Assembly (NCBI RefSeq): GCF_005160265.1
Contig: NZ_CP039865.1
Location: 1,760,828 to 1,824,827 of the forward strand
From: Phreatobacter aquaticus
Lineage (GTDB): Bacteria > Pseudomonadota > Alphaproteobacteria > Rhizobiales > Phreatobacteraceae
Direction: 5' to 3'
Length of the DNA stretch: 64,000 nt
Shown: positions 10,824 through 18,926 of the stretch, piece after piece
Numbering within the stretch: the stretch's first letter is position 1
Layout: each line of letters starts with the position of its first letter
Program-made: the position numbers and the translations under genes
The notes under the pieces: model-generated
What the model was told of the DNA's origin: nothing
The model's input: the letters and a program-made list of their open reading frames with translations, nothing else
Databases searched by the model: none

Positions 10824-12005
10824 ATGCCGATTCAGCACGCCATCGACCAGCCGGCCCCGATCGGGCGGCAGCCAATCCAGGGTCGCGTGACGCGCATCCA
10901 GCTGTCGCGGTTTCGCAGCTATGCCGCGGGCGACCTGCGACCCGAAGCCTCGCTTGTGGCGCTCGTGGGCCCCAATGGAGCCGGCAAGACCAATGTTCTC
11001 GAAGCGCTGTCGCTGCTGACGCCTGGCCGCGGCCTGCGGCGCGCGACCTTGAGCGAAATTGCTTCCGACCAGGGCGATGGCGGGTGGGCGCTCAACGCGA
11101 CCGTAGAGGCGGCCTATGGCGAAACCATGCTGGGCACCGGCATTGAGGGTGGCGAGGAAGAGGCGCGAACCCGCATCTGCCGCATTGATCGGGTGCCTGT
11201 CGGTTCGGCTGCGGCCTTTGCCGAGCATATCCGCGTCGTCTGGCTGACGCCCGCCATGGATGGCCTGTTTCTCGGCTCTGGCGGTGAGCGTCGGCGCTTC
11301 CTCGACAGGCTGGTTCTGGCGGTGGATGCCGAGCACGGCAGCCGCGTGAATGCGCTGGAGCGGTCGCTCCGCGCGCGCAATCGCCTGCTGGAGGAGCCGG
11401 CCCCCGATCCCGCCTGGCTGGAGGCGGTGGAACATGAGACGGCGGAACTCGCGGTTGCCGTGGCGGCCGCACGGGCCGAAACGGTGCGCCGTCTCGCAGG
11501 CCTGATCGAGGCGACCAAGGACCCGGCCTCGCCCTTCCCCTGGGCGGCGCTCGCGCTCGATGGCGCGGTCGAGAATGCCGTGCTGGAGCGTCCTGCCCTG
11601 GAGGTGGAGGACGATTACCGGGCGGTGTTGCGCGCCAATCGCAACCGCGACCGGGCTGCAGGGCGGACCACCGAGGGCCCGCATCTGACCGACCTGCAGG
11701 CGGTCCATGGTCCATCCGGGTCACCCGCCGAGCGCTGCTCGACCGGCCAGCAGAAGGCCCTGCTCGTCGGGCTGGTCCTGGCCCATGCCCGTCTCGTTGC
11801 CGAAATGGCAGGTTTCACGCCGCTGGTCCTGCTCGACGAGGTGGCGGCCCATCTCGATCCCGAGCGTCGAGCCGCTCTCTACGATGCCCTGGAGGCACTG
11901 GGCGCCCAGGTCTGGATGACTGGCGCCGATCCCCAGGCTTTCGACAGCCTGAGGACCCGAGCCGATATCTTCGCAGTCGTGCCCGGCACGATCAGCCGGG
12001 CCTGA
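10824..12005 (+). CDS. recF: DNA replication and repair protein RecF
   Basis: SMC-like ATPase that loads RecA at single-strand gaps with RecO and RecR. The Walker A loop is GPNGAGKTN near residue 50, the signature region CSTGQQKALLVGLVLAHA and Walker B LVLLDEVAAHLD lie near the C-terminus. Length 393 residues. In many bacteria recF follows dnaN; here it stands alone between a DUF1993 gene and a convergent TerC gene. TATAAG at 10813-10818 lies only 5 bases before the ATG, so transcription may start at or near the start codon. The exact start is less sure because the first 25 residues are not conserved. Confidence 0.93.
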   Translation: MPIQHAIDQPAPIGRQPIQGRVTRIQLSRFRSYAAGDLRPEASLVALVGPNGAGKTNVLEALSLLTPGRGLRRATLSEIASDQGDGGWALNATVEAAYGETMLGTGIEGGEEEARTRICRIDRVPVGSAAAFAEHIRVVWLTPAMDGLFLGSGGERRRFLDRLVLAVDAEHGSRVNALERSLRARNRLLEEPAPDPAWLEAVEHETAELAVAVAAARAETVRRLAGLIEATKDPASPFPWAALALDGAVENAVLERPALEVEDDYRAVLRANRNRDRAAGRTTEGPHLTDLQAVHGPSGSPAERCSTGQQKALLVGLVLAHARLVAEMAGFTPLVLLDEVAAHLDPERRAALYDALEALGAQVWMTGADPQAFDSLRTRADIFAVVPGTISRA

Positions 12006-12008
12006 CTG

Positions 12009-12770
12009 TCAGGCGACCGCCTGCGACGCGTGCCGCCGGCGCAGGACATAGCCGATCGCCAGCACGACGACCGCACCGCTGAGCGCGGCCACATAATGTG
12101 GCAGTGCCGCAGCCTTCAGCGAACCAGCAGGCGTCGGATCGACCACTACCAGGTTCAGGCTCCAGCCGGCGAGCTGTCGGAGGACGGCGGGATCGCTGAC
12201 GATCATGTCGCCGGCAATCCATCCGAGCAGCGCCGCGCCAGCCCAGACGAAGATCGGGAACCGCTCGATGATCTTCAGCACCAGGCCCGATCCGGCAATG
12301 ATCAGCGGGATGGTCAACAGCAGGCCGAAGATGAAGAGCCAGACATTGCCGTGCGAGGCGGCGGCGATAGCCAGCACGTTATCGAGGCTCATGACAGCAT
12401 CGGCGATGGCAATGGTGCGCACGGCCTTCCAGAGGCTGTCCGTCGCTTCCATTTCGGTATGGGCTTCCTCGCCCTCACCCACCACGAGCTTGACGGCCAC
12501 CCAGAGCAGCAGCAGGCCACCAATCAGCCGCAGCAGCGGAATGGCGAGCAGATAGGTGATGATGAGTGCGAACAGGATGCGCAGGCCGATAGCCGCACCA
12601 GCACCGAGCAGAATGCCGTAGAATCGCTGGCGCTCCGGCAGGCCGCGGCATGCCAGCGCGATGACGACCGCATTGTCGCCTGACAGGAGAAGGTCGATCC
12701 AGATGATCTGGAGCAGGCCGATCCAGAACTTGGTGTCGGAGAACAGGGTTCCAGAGAGAATGCTTTCCAT
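12009..12770 (-). CDS. TerC family integral membrane protein (YjbE type), copy 1
   Basis: A 253-residue multi-pass inner-membrane protein. The family includes metal-ion exporters, notably for manganese, and exoenzyme-loading factors. The LSGDNAVVIALACRGLP and DAVMSLDNVLAIAA segments hold the paired acidic residues expected to bind cation within the membrane. About seven hydrophobic segments are visible. The start at 12770 removes an Arg-rich upstream extension. It is the downstream member of a tandem pair with the gene at 12882 and is convergent with recF. Confidence 0.87.
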   Translation of the reverse strand: MESILSGTLFSDTKFWIGLLQIIWIDLLLSGDNAVVIALACRGLPERQRFYGILLGAGAAIGLRILFALIITYLLAIPLLRLIGGLLLLWVAVKLVVGEGEEAHTEMEATDSLWKAVRTIAIADAVMSLDNVLAIAAASHGNVWLFIFGLLLTIPLIIAGSGLVLKIIERFPIFVWAGAALLGWIAGDMIVSDPAVLRQLAGWSLNLVVVDPTPAGSLKAAALPHYVAALSGAVVVLAIGYVLRRRHASQAVA

Positions 12771-12881
12771 ATCGGCCCCACGGCGCAGGCCGCGCACCGA
12801 TGCGCGGCCGATCGGCCACCGACATAATAAGCATTTGTGCCTATGTCACGAGGGGGGGCGAAAAACCCCTAGGTGTATCCC

Positions 12882-13565
12882 TTATGCTTCAGCTGCCGCG
12901 TGTCGCTTCCTGATCAGGAAGGCCGTCGCCACCACGAAGATGGCCCCGATGATCGCCGCAGGCATTTCCAGCTTGTGGGCGAGATCGCCACCGATGAACT
13001 GCTTCACAATCGGGTCATTCAACGCCATGTCGCCGGCAAGCCAGCCGAGAAGAGCGGCGCCCGCCCAGATGAGAATGGGGAACCGCTCGAGCATCTTCAT
13101 GATCAGCGTGGCGCCGGCGACGATCAGCGGGATCGAGATCACGAGGCCGAAGATGAGCATGAACTTGTTGTCGCGGGCGACGGCGGCAATGGCCAGCACG
13201 TTGTCGAGGCTCATGACGGCATCGGCGATGGCCACGGTGCGAACTGCATACCAGAGCTGATCGGATGCCTGGATCTTGTCGTCGTCGCCGCCTTCATCCG
13301 TGACCAGCTTGACTGCGATCCACAGCAGCAGCAAAGCGCCGACCACCCGCAGGAAGGGCATGTCGAGCAGGGTTGCGACGAACAGGGTGAAGACGACGCG
13401 GAGCAGGATCGCCACGCCTGCGCCCAGCACCATGCCGATCATGCGCTGCCGGTCAGGCAGGCCGCGGCAGGCCAGCGCGATGACGACCGCATTGTCGCCC
13501 GACAGGATGATGTTGATCCAGATGACCTGAATGATGCCCACGAGGCTGAGCGAGCTGAAGTCCAT
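12882..13565 (-). CDS. TerC family integral membrane protein (YjbE type), copy 2
   Basis: A 227-residue paralogue of the neighbouring gene on the same strand, with the same LSGDNAVVIALACRGLP and DAVMSLDNVLAIAA cation-site segments. It is shorter at the C-terminus. About seven membrane spans are predicted, likely for divalent-cation (possibly manganese) export. The gap to copy 1 is 111 bases and includes a G/C tract with short pairing potential, so the two may not be strictly co-transcribed. I looked for a yybP-ykoY manganese riboswitch in the 170-base leader and found no convincing match. Confidence 0.87.
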   Translation of the reverse strand: MDFSSLSLVGIIQVIWINIILSGDNAVVIALACRGLPDRQRMIGMVLGAGVAILLRVVFTLFVATLLDMPFLRVVGALLLLWIAVKLVTDEGGDDDKIQASDQLWYAVRTVAIADAVMSLDNVLAIAAVARDNKFMLIFGLVISIPLIVAGATLIMKMLERFPILIWAGAALLGWLAGDMALNDPIVKQFIGGDLAHKLEMPAAIIGAIFVVATAFLIRKRHAAAEA

Positions 13566-13737
13566 CGGGGGCACCTTCAATATGGGATGGGTTGAAACGG
13601 CCGACGTGCCGACTTTGGGCCGCACACTAGGGGCAGGACCTCATCGCTGATATTAGTATTTCTGACTAAGAAATGCGTGGAAATGCGCATAACTATATAG
13701 AAACACGTATCAGTCCGGCCGTTTCATCTTTCCCATA

Positions 13738-14814
13738 TCAGCCGATGGCGTCGACCACAGCCTTGCCGCAGTCGATCGTATTGGCCTGGCCGCCGAGATC
13801 GCGTGTGCGGTACGCAGCGCTCGCCAGCACTTCCTCGATGGCGCGGACGATTTCGGCAGCGGCCTCGGGCTCGCCGAGATGGTCGAGCATCATGGCCGCT
13901 GACCAGATCTGGCCGATCGGATTGGCAATCCCCTTGCCGGCAATGTCGGGAGCCGAACCGTGCACCGGCTCGAACAGCGAGGGGAACTTGCGGTCCGGAT
14001 TGATGTTGCCCGACGGCGCGATGCCGATCGTGCCGGTGCACGCCGGACCAAGGTCGGAAAGAATGTCGCCGAACAGGTTGGACGCCACCACCACGTCGAA
14101 CTTGTCGGGGTTCAGCACGAAGTGGGCGGTGAGAATGTCGATGTGGAACTGGTTCACCTCGACAGCCGGATAGGACTTCTTCATCTCGGCCACCCGCTCG
14201 TCCCAATAGGGCATGGAGATCGAGATGCCGTTCGACTTGGTGGCGCTGGTCAGCTTGCGCCGCTTGCGCTTCATCGCGAGCTCGAAGGCATATTTCAGGA
14301 TCCGGTCGACACCGACGCGGGTCATGACCGTTTCCTGCAAGACGAACTCGCGGTCGGTGCCCGGGAACATGCGGCCGCCGATCGAGGAATATTCGCCCTC
14401 GGTGTTCTCGCGCACGACGAAGAAGTCGATGTCGCCAGGCTTGCGGCCGGCCAGCGGCGAGGGCACGCCCGGCATCAGCTTGACCGGGCGGAGGTTGACG
14501 TACTGGTCGAACTCGCGCCGCATCAGCAGCAGCGAGCCCCAGAGCGAGACATGGTCGGCGATCTTGTCGGGCATGCCGACGGCGCCGAAGAAGATCGCGT
14601 CATGGCCGCCGATCTTCTCCTTCCAATCCTCCGGCATCATGCGGCCATGCTTCTCGTAATAGTCGAAGGACGAGAAGTCGAAATGGTCGAGATCGACGGA
14701 GAATTTGTACTTCTTCGCCACGGCTTCCAGCACGCGCACACCCTCGGGCATGACTTCCTTGCCGATGCCGTCGCCGGGAATGACGGCGAGCCGGTAGGTG
14801 TTCGAGCGGGCCAT
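13738..14814 (-). CDS. Tartrate dehydrogenase / D-malate dehydrogenase (decarboxylating), copy 1
   Basis: NAD- and metal-dependent beta-decarboxylating dehydrogenase of the LeuB/Icd family. Members of this subgroup oxidise tartrate, D-malate and sometimes isopropylmalate. The 358-residue protein has VIPGDGIGKEVMPEGV at the N-terminus, VRENTEGEYSSIGG for substrate and cofactor binding, and the metal-site LFGDILSDLGP. It lacks the local context of leuB (no leuC or leuD). A strong AAGGAG site precedes the ATG. It follows its paralogue by 100 bases, and both are divergent from a GntR regulator. Confidence 0.87.
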   Translation of the reverse strand: MARSNTYRLAVIPGDGIGKEVMPEGVRVLEAVAKKYKFSVDLDHFDFSSFDYYEKHGRMMPEDWKEKIGGHDAIFFGAVGMPDKIADHVSLWGSLLLMRREFDQYVNLRPVKLMPGVPSPLAGRKPGDIDFFVVRENTEGEYSSIGGRMFPGTDREFVLQETVMTRVGVDRILKYAFELAMKRKRRKLTSATKSNGISISMPYWDERVAEMKKSYPAVEVNQFHIDILTAHFVLNPDKFDVVVASNLFGDILSDLGPACTGTIGIAPSGNINPDRKFPSLFEPVHGSAPDIAGKGIANPIGQIWSAAMMLDHLGEPEAAAEIVRAIEEVLASAAYRTRDLGGQANTIDCGKAVVDAIG

Positions 14815-14914
14815 GCGTGTCTCCTTGGGAAGCGAAGTCCGACCGGATAGCCAGCGGGACGGTGGCGGACAAGCCTTGCCGGCGGCAGGGCGCCCATGAG
14901 GTCAGGGAAGGGCT

Positions 14915-15988
14915 CTATTCGTTATCGGCGAGGATCGCGGTGATCACGGCATCGGTGACCTGGCGGGTCGTCGCCTTGCCACCGAGGTCGGGCGTGTGAA
15001 GGCTCGGGTCCGCCGTGACGCGTTCGATCGCGCGCATCAGCCGGGCCGCGGCCGGCTGCTCGCCAAGATGGTCGAGCATCAGGACGGCCGACCAGAACGT
15101 GCCGATGGGGTTGGCGATGCCCTTGCCCATGATGTCGAAGGCCGAGCCGTGGATCGGCTCGAACATCGAGGGAAACTCGCGCTCGGGATTGAGATTGGCG
15201 GTCGGAGCGATGCCGAGCGAGCCGGCAAGGGCCGCAGCGAGATCGGAGAGGATGTCGGCATGCAGGTTGGTGGCAACCACCGTGTCGATCGTCTCCGGCT
15301 TCAGGGTCATCCGCATGGTCATGGCGTCGACGATGGCCTTGTCCCAGGTCACGTCCGGGAATTCGGTGGCCACCTCGGCGGCGACCTCATCCCACATCAC
15401 CATGGCATAGCGCTGGGCGTTCGACTTGGTGACCACGGTGAGGAGCTTGCGCGGGCGCGACTGCGCCAGCTTGAAGGCGAAACGCATGATGCGGGTGACG
15501 CCGGCGCGGGTCATCATCGACACGTCGGTTGCCGCCTCGATCGGCAGGCCCTGATGGACGCGGCCACCGACGCCGGAATATTCGCCCTCGGAATTCTCGC
15601 GCACGATCACCCAGTCGAGTTCCGGCCCCGACACGTGGCGCAGCGGCGAGGTGATGCCCGGCAGGATGCGGGTCGGGCGGACATTGGCGTACTGGTCGAA
15701 GGGTTGGCAGATCGCGAGCCGGAGGCCCCAGAGCGTGATGTGGTCGGGAATGTCGGGGTGGCCGGCGGAGCCGAACAGGATGGCGTCATGTTTCCTGATC
15801 TGCTCGCGGCCGTCCTCCGGCATCATCCGGCCATGCTTCTTGTAGTACTCGCCGCCCCAGTCGAACCGGTCGAAGGAGATTGTGAACTGTTCGCGCCCGG
15901 CGAGCGCCTGCAGGACCTCGACGCCGGCATCGACCACCTCGGCGCCGATGCCGTCCCCTGGAATGGATGCGATGCGATAGGCCTTCAT
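14915..15988 (-). CDS. Tartrate dehydrogenase / D-malate dehydrogenase (decarboxylating), copy 2
   Basis: A 357-residue paralogue of the next gene, with the same architecture: SIPGDGIGAEVVDAGVEVL, VRENSEGEYSGVGG and HADILSDLAAALAG. The divergence between copies (for example VSLWGSLLLMRREFDQYVN versus ITLWGLRLAICQPFDQYAN) argues for different substrates and not a recent duplication. It is the first gene of the minus-strand unit and starts 125 bases from the divergent GntR gene, which probably controls it. A GAGGA site precedes the ATG. Confidence 0.87.
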   Translation of the reverse strand: MKAYRIASIPGDGIGAEVVDAGVEVLQALAGREQFTISFDRFDWGGEYYKKHGRMMPEDGREQIRKHDAILFGSAGHPDIPDHITLWGLRLAICQPFDQYANVRPTRILPGITSPLRHVSGPELDWVIVRENSEGEYSGVGGRVHQGLPIEAATDVSMMTRAGVTRIMRFAFKLAQSRPRKLLTVVTKSNAQRYAMVMWDEVAAEVATEFPDVTWDKAIVDAMTMRMTLKPETIDTVVATNLHADILSDLAAALAGSLGIAPTANLNPEREFPSMFEPIHGSAFDIMGKGIANPIGTFWSAVLMLDHLGEQPAAARLMRAIERVTADPSLHTPDLGGKATTRQVTDAVITAILADNE

Positions 15989-16029
15989 GGGGCTGGTCCT
16001 CGGTGGCGCGGTGGCTGGCGATCAGGCTT

Positions 16030-16081
16030 GATTGCAATCGAAACCAATCGATGTCAACATTCCATTGGAGCTTCCATGGAA
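16030..16081. promoter_or_regulatory. Candidate GntR operator region
   Basis: In the gap between the dehydrogenase unit and the GntR gene there are three symmetrical motifs. GATTGCAATC at 16030-16039 is a perfect palindrome; TTCCATTGGA at 16060-16069 is a near palindrome; TTCCATGGAA at 16072-16081 is a perfect palindrome. The last two are 12 bases apart, so they would lie on nearly the same helix face. Their position suits autoregulation plus control of the dehydrogenases, but binding is inferred. Confidence 0.45.
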
Positions 16082-16113
16082 GCATCGTCACAATGCGCAG
16101 TTCGGGAGATCAG

Positions 16114-16818
16114 ATGGTTGCGGGCATTGCCCACGAGGAGCAGGTGCAGGACCGGCGGCCGTCGTTGGTCGACGACGCCTATGCCGCGCTGAAGGAAGCG
16201 ATCCGCGAGAGCATCTTCCCGCCGGGCTATCAGGCATCGGCCCAGGAACTGGCGCTGCGCCTCGGCATGAGCCGGACACCGGTCCACGAGGCCTCACTCA
16301 AGCTGCAGGAGGAGGGTCTTGTCCGCATCGTGCCCAAGCGCGGGATCGTCATCTGCGCGCTGGCCCCGGACGACATCCGCGAAATCTACGAGGTCATCAT
16401 TGCCATCGAGGCCAGCGCCGCCCAGCGCCTGGCTGGCCTGACCGCGCCCGAGCGCGCCATCGTCTGCGATGAACTGGCGACGGCCACCGACCGCATGGCC
16501 GAGGCGCTTGCACGCGGCGATCATGGAGAATGGGGCCGCGCCGACGAGGCCTATCACCAGCTTCTGGTCGAGCGCTGCGGCAATGGCCGCTTCGTGCGCA
16601 TCATGCAGACGGTCAAGGACCAGCTCCATCGCGCCCGCATGCTCACCCTGAAACTTCGCACGCGGTTGCCCGCCTCCGTCGACGAGCATCGCGCGGTGAT
16701 CGCGGCGATCCGTGCCGGCGACGGCGAGGCTGCCCATGCCGCCGCCCGCCGCCATCGGCTCAACACGAGCGATGAGCTTCTGCCGCTTCTGGAGAACTTC
16801 GGACTGAAGCACCTATAG
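16114..16818 (+). CDS. GntR family transcriptional regulator (FCD/FadR subgroup)
   Basis: A 234-residue regulator. The winged helix at about residues 18-85 includes SAQELALRLGMSRTPVHEAS and IVPKRGIVIC, and an all-helical FCD ligand domain extends from about residue 90. FCD domains bind small organic acids, often with a metal held by Asp and His residues; DEAYHQLL and DEHRAVI are such segments. The start at 16114 is chosen because GGGAG lies 5 bases upstream; ATG 16093 is a weaker alternative. It is divergent from two dehydrogenases and followed by a Bug binding protein, which suggests control of tartrate or malate use. Confidence 0.9.
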   Translation: MVAGIAHEEQVQDRRPSLVDDAYAALKEAIRESIFPPGYQASAQELALRLGMSRTPVHEASLKLQEEGLVRIVPKRGIVICALAPDDIREIYEVIIAIEASAAQRLAGLTAPERAIVCDELATATDRMAEALARGDHGEWGRADEAYHQLLVERCGNGRFVRIMQTVKDQLHRARMLTLKLRTRLPASVDEHRAVIAAIRAGDGEAAHAAARRHRLNTSDELLPLLENFGLKHL

Positions 16819-16901
16819 TCATACGGCCAATCCGGCGTTTTGCCGGCATAACAACAAGATCGCGCATCCGGCGCGGCGCACCCCAACTCAGGAGGAAATC
16901 C

Positions 16902-17873
16902 ATGCGACTGTTTGCCAGTGCCCTAGCGGCAGGCCTCATTGCTCTCGCCAGCCCCGCTGCGGCGCAGAGCTTTCCCAGCCGCGCGATTACCATGATCGTG
17001 CCTTTCGCGGCCGGCGGGACGACCGACATCATCGCGCGGATCGTCTCCGAGCACATGTCGCGAACGCTCGGCCAGTCGATCGTGGTCGAGAATGTCGGCG
17101 GCGCCGGCGGCACGACCGGCTCGACACGCGTCGCCCGCGCGACCCCTGACGGCTACACGCTGATCATGGGCAATATGGGCACCCATTCAGCCTCCGTCGG
17201 CCTCTATCCCAATCTGGCCTATGATCCGCGCACCGATTTCGAGCCGATCATGAATGCCGCCGGCACGCCGATGATGATCGCGGCGCACAAGGATTTCCCG
17301 GCCAGCACGTTGCAGGAGATGATCGCGCTGATCAGAGCCAATCCCGGGCGCTACAATTACGGCCATGGCGGTGTGGGCTCGACCTCCCATCTCACCTGCG
17401 TGTTCTTCCACCACCTCGTCGGCGCGCCGGTCCAGCATGTGCCGTTCCGCGGGTCGGGTCCGGCGCTCGCGGCCCTGCTCGGCAAGCAGCTCGACTATGT
17501 CTGCGACCAGACCGTCACCATAGTGCCGCAGCTTGCCAATCTGAAGACCTATGTGGTCGCAACGCCGAGCCGCCTTGGCGTTGCCCCGGATGTGCCCACC
17601 TCGGCCGAGGCGGGTTTGCCCGTCTTCCAGGTTGTCGGGTGGAACGCCATGTTCGCCCCGAAGGGCACGCCGCGCGAGATCATCGAGCGCCTGAATGCCG
17701 CCGGTCGTGCGGCCTTGGCCGATGAGAGCGTTCGCAAGCGCCTGCTGGAACTCGGCTGCGAGATTCCCGATGCCGCGGGACAGACACCCGAGGCGCTCGG
17801 TGCTCACGTCCGTGCAGAGGTCGAAAAGTGGACGCCGGTGATCAAGGCCGCCGGCGTCACTGCGGGCAACTGA
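16902..17873 (+). CDS. Bug/TctC-type tripartite tricarboxylate transporter binding protein
   Basis: A 323-residue periplasmic solute receptor with a Sec signal peptide (cleaved after about residue 22, at PAAAQS). Typical Bug features are FPSRAITMIVPFAAGGTTDI, GGAGGTTGSTRVARA and the C-terminal PEALGAHVRAEVEKW. Family members bind carboxylates such as citrate, malate or aromatic acids. No TctA or TctB membrane genes are in the window, so it must work with a distant permease or act as a sensor. A CAGGAGG site precedes the ATG. Its place after the GntR gene suggests a C4-dicarboxylate or tartrate ligand. Confidence 0.9.
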   Translation: MRLFASALAAGLIALASPAAAQSFPSRAITMIVPFAAGGTTDIIARIVSEHMSRTLGQSIVVENVGGAGGTTGSTRVARATPDGYTLIMGNMGTHSASVGLYPNLAYDPRTDFEPIMNAAGTPMMIAAHKDFPASTLQEMIALIRANPGRYNYGHGGVGSTSHLTCVFFHHLVGAPVQHVPFRGSGPALAALLGKQLDYVCDQTVTIVPQLANLKTYVVATPSRLGVAPDVPTSAEAGLPVFQVVGWNAMFAPKGTPREIIERLNAAGRAALADESVRKRLLELGCEIPDAAGQTPEALGAHVRAEVEKWTPVIKAAGVTAGN

Positions 17874-17876
17874 TGA

Positions 17877-18776
17877 TCAGGTGAAGAACGCTTCGAATTC
17901 GGATGCCACGAGGTCGGGCACTTCCTCCGCGAGGTAGTGCCCGCCCGGCAGGGGATGGCCCCTGACATCGCTTGCCCGTTCGCGCCACAGCGCCAGCGGG
18001 TCGAAACATTTGCCGATCACGCCATTCTCTCCCCACAGTGCCAGCAACGGCATGTCGAGCTTGCGCCCGCCGTCCTCGTCGTCGTGGACGATGTCGACCG
18101 CGGCGCCGGCCCGATAATCCTCGCAGCTGGCGTGGATGGTCGCGGGGTTGCGGAAGCAGCGGAGATATTCGGCCAATGCCTCCGGCGAGAACGGATTGAG
18201 GCCGGCCGCGCCCGAGCCGCACTTCTTCAGCCAATAGGCATCCGGATCAGCCCCGATCATCCGCTCCGGAAAGGGAGCCGGCGTGATGAGGTAGAACCAG
18301 TGCCAGTAGGCGCGTGCGAAGGCATCCGTCGTGTCGCGGTACATCTCACGGGTAGGCGCGATGTCGAGGGTTGCGAGCTTCCGCACCCGGCCGGGATGGT
18401 CCAGGGCCAGCCGGTGGGACACGCGGGCGCCGCGATCATGGGCGCCAAGGAAGAACTGCTCGTGCCCGAGCGCGGTCATCACCTCCGCCATGTCATTGGC
18501 CATCGCCCTCTTGGAATAGGGCATATGCTGTGCGTCCGTCTCCGGCTTGCCGCTGTCGCCATAGCCTCTGAGGTCGGCCGCCACCACGGTGAAACGCTCT
18601 GCCAGCCGCGGCGCAATCCGGTGCCAGAGAACGTGGGTCTGGGGATAGCCATGGAGCAGCAGCAGGGCCGGCCCCGATCCGCCTGTTCTCAGCCGGATCG
18701 TCGTCCCCGACGTGGTGACGTCGAGCATGCGAAAGCCAGGGAATAGGCGATCAGACACGGGCAATTGGGCGATCAT
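17877..18776 (-). CDS. Haloacetate/fluoroacetate dehalogenase-like alpha/beta hydrolase
   Basis: A 299-residue alpha/beta hydrolase, predicted cytoplasmic. The complete active-site set known from fluoroacetate dehalogenases can be read. The nucleophile is Asp114 in AHDRGARVSHR, with carboxylate-binding Arg115 and Arg118. Asp138 is in LDIAP and His280 in GGHYLAEE, and the halide pocket is His159-Trp160 (YWHWFY) with Tyr221 (CEDYRAG). Most alpha/beta hydrolases and epoxide hydrolases lack this combination. It is convergent with one Bug gene and divergent from another. Activity on C-F or C-Cl bonds is inferred from residues alone. Confidence 0.82.
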   Translation of the reverse strand: MIAQLPVSDRLFPGFRMLDVTTSGTTIRLRTGGSGPALLLLHGYPQTHVLWHRIAPRLAERFTVVAADLRGYGDSGKPETDAQHMPYSKRAMANDMAEVMTALGHEQFFLGAHDRGARVSHRLALDHPGRVRKLATLDIAPTREMYRDTTDAFARAYWHWFYLITPAPFPERMIGADPDAYWLKKCGSGAAGLNPFSPEALAEYLRCFRNPATIHASCEDYRAGAAVDIVHDDEDGGRKLDMPLLALWGENGVIGKCFDPLALWRERASDVRGHPLPGGHYLAEEVPDLVASEFEAFFT

Positions 18777-18926
18777 CGCGGTTTTCCCTGTGAAATTGAC
18801 GCAAACGGCATGTGCGCCGAAGGTCGCAGCAGGTCCTTGTATCCAGAAGCGCGAAGATTAGGTATTCGAAAAGCTCCACAGCAAAGAAGCTCCCCCCAGG
18901 AGCCGCCCAAGCCCCAGAGGACCCCG

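Noticed and set aside
12830-12881. G/C-tract hairpin between the two TerC genes as a terminator.
   Set aside because: Pairing is short and the T-run lies in the loop, not after the stem.
13566-13737. Possible yybP-ykoY manganese riboswitch before the TerC pair.
   Set aside because: I read the minus-strand leader for the conserved loop sequences and found no convincing match. A covariance-model search would settle it.
16832-16846. CCGGC-GTTTT-GCCGG hairpin after the GntR gene as a terminator.
   Set aside because: A 5-bp stem with no T-run is too weak to call a terminator, and the Bug gene downstream may be read from the same transcript.
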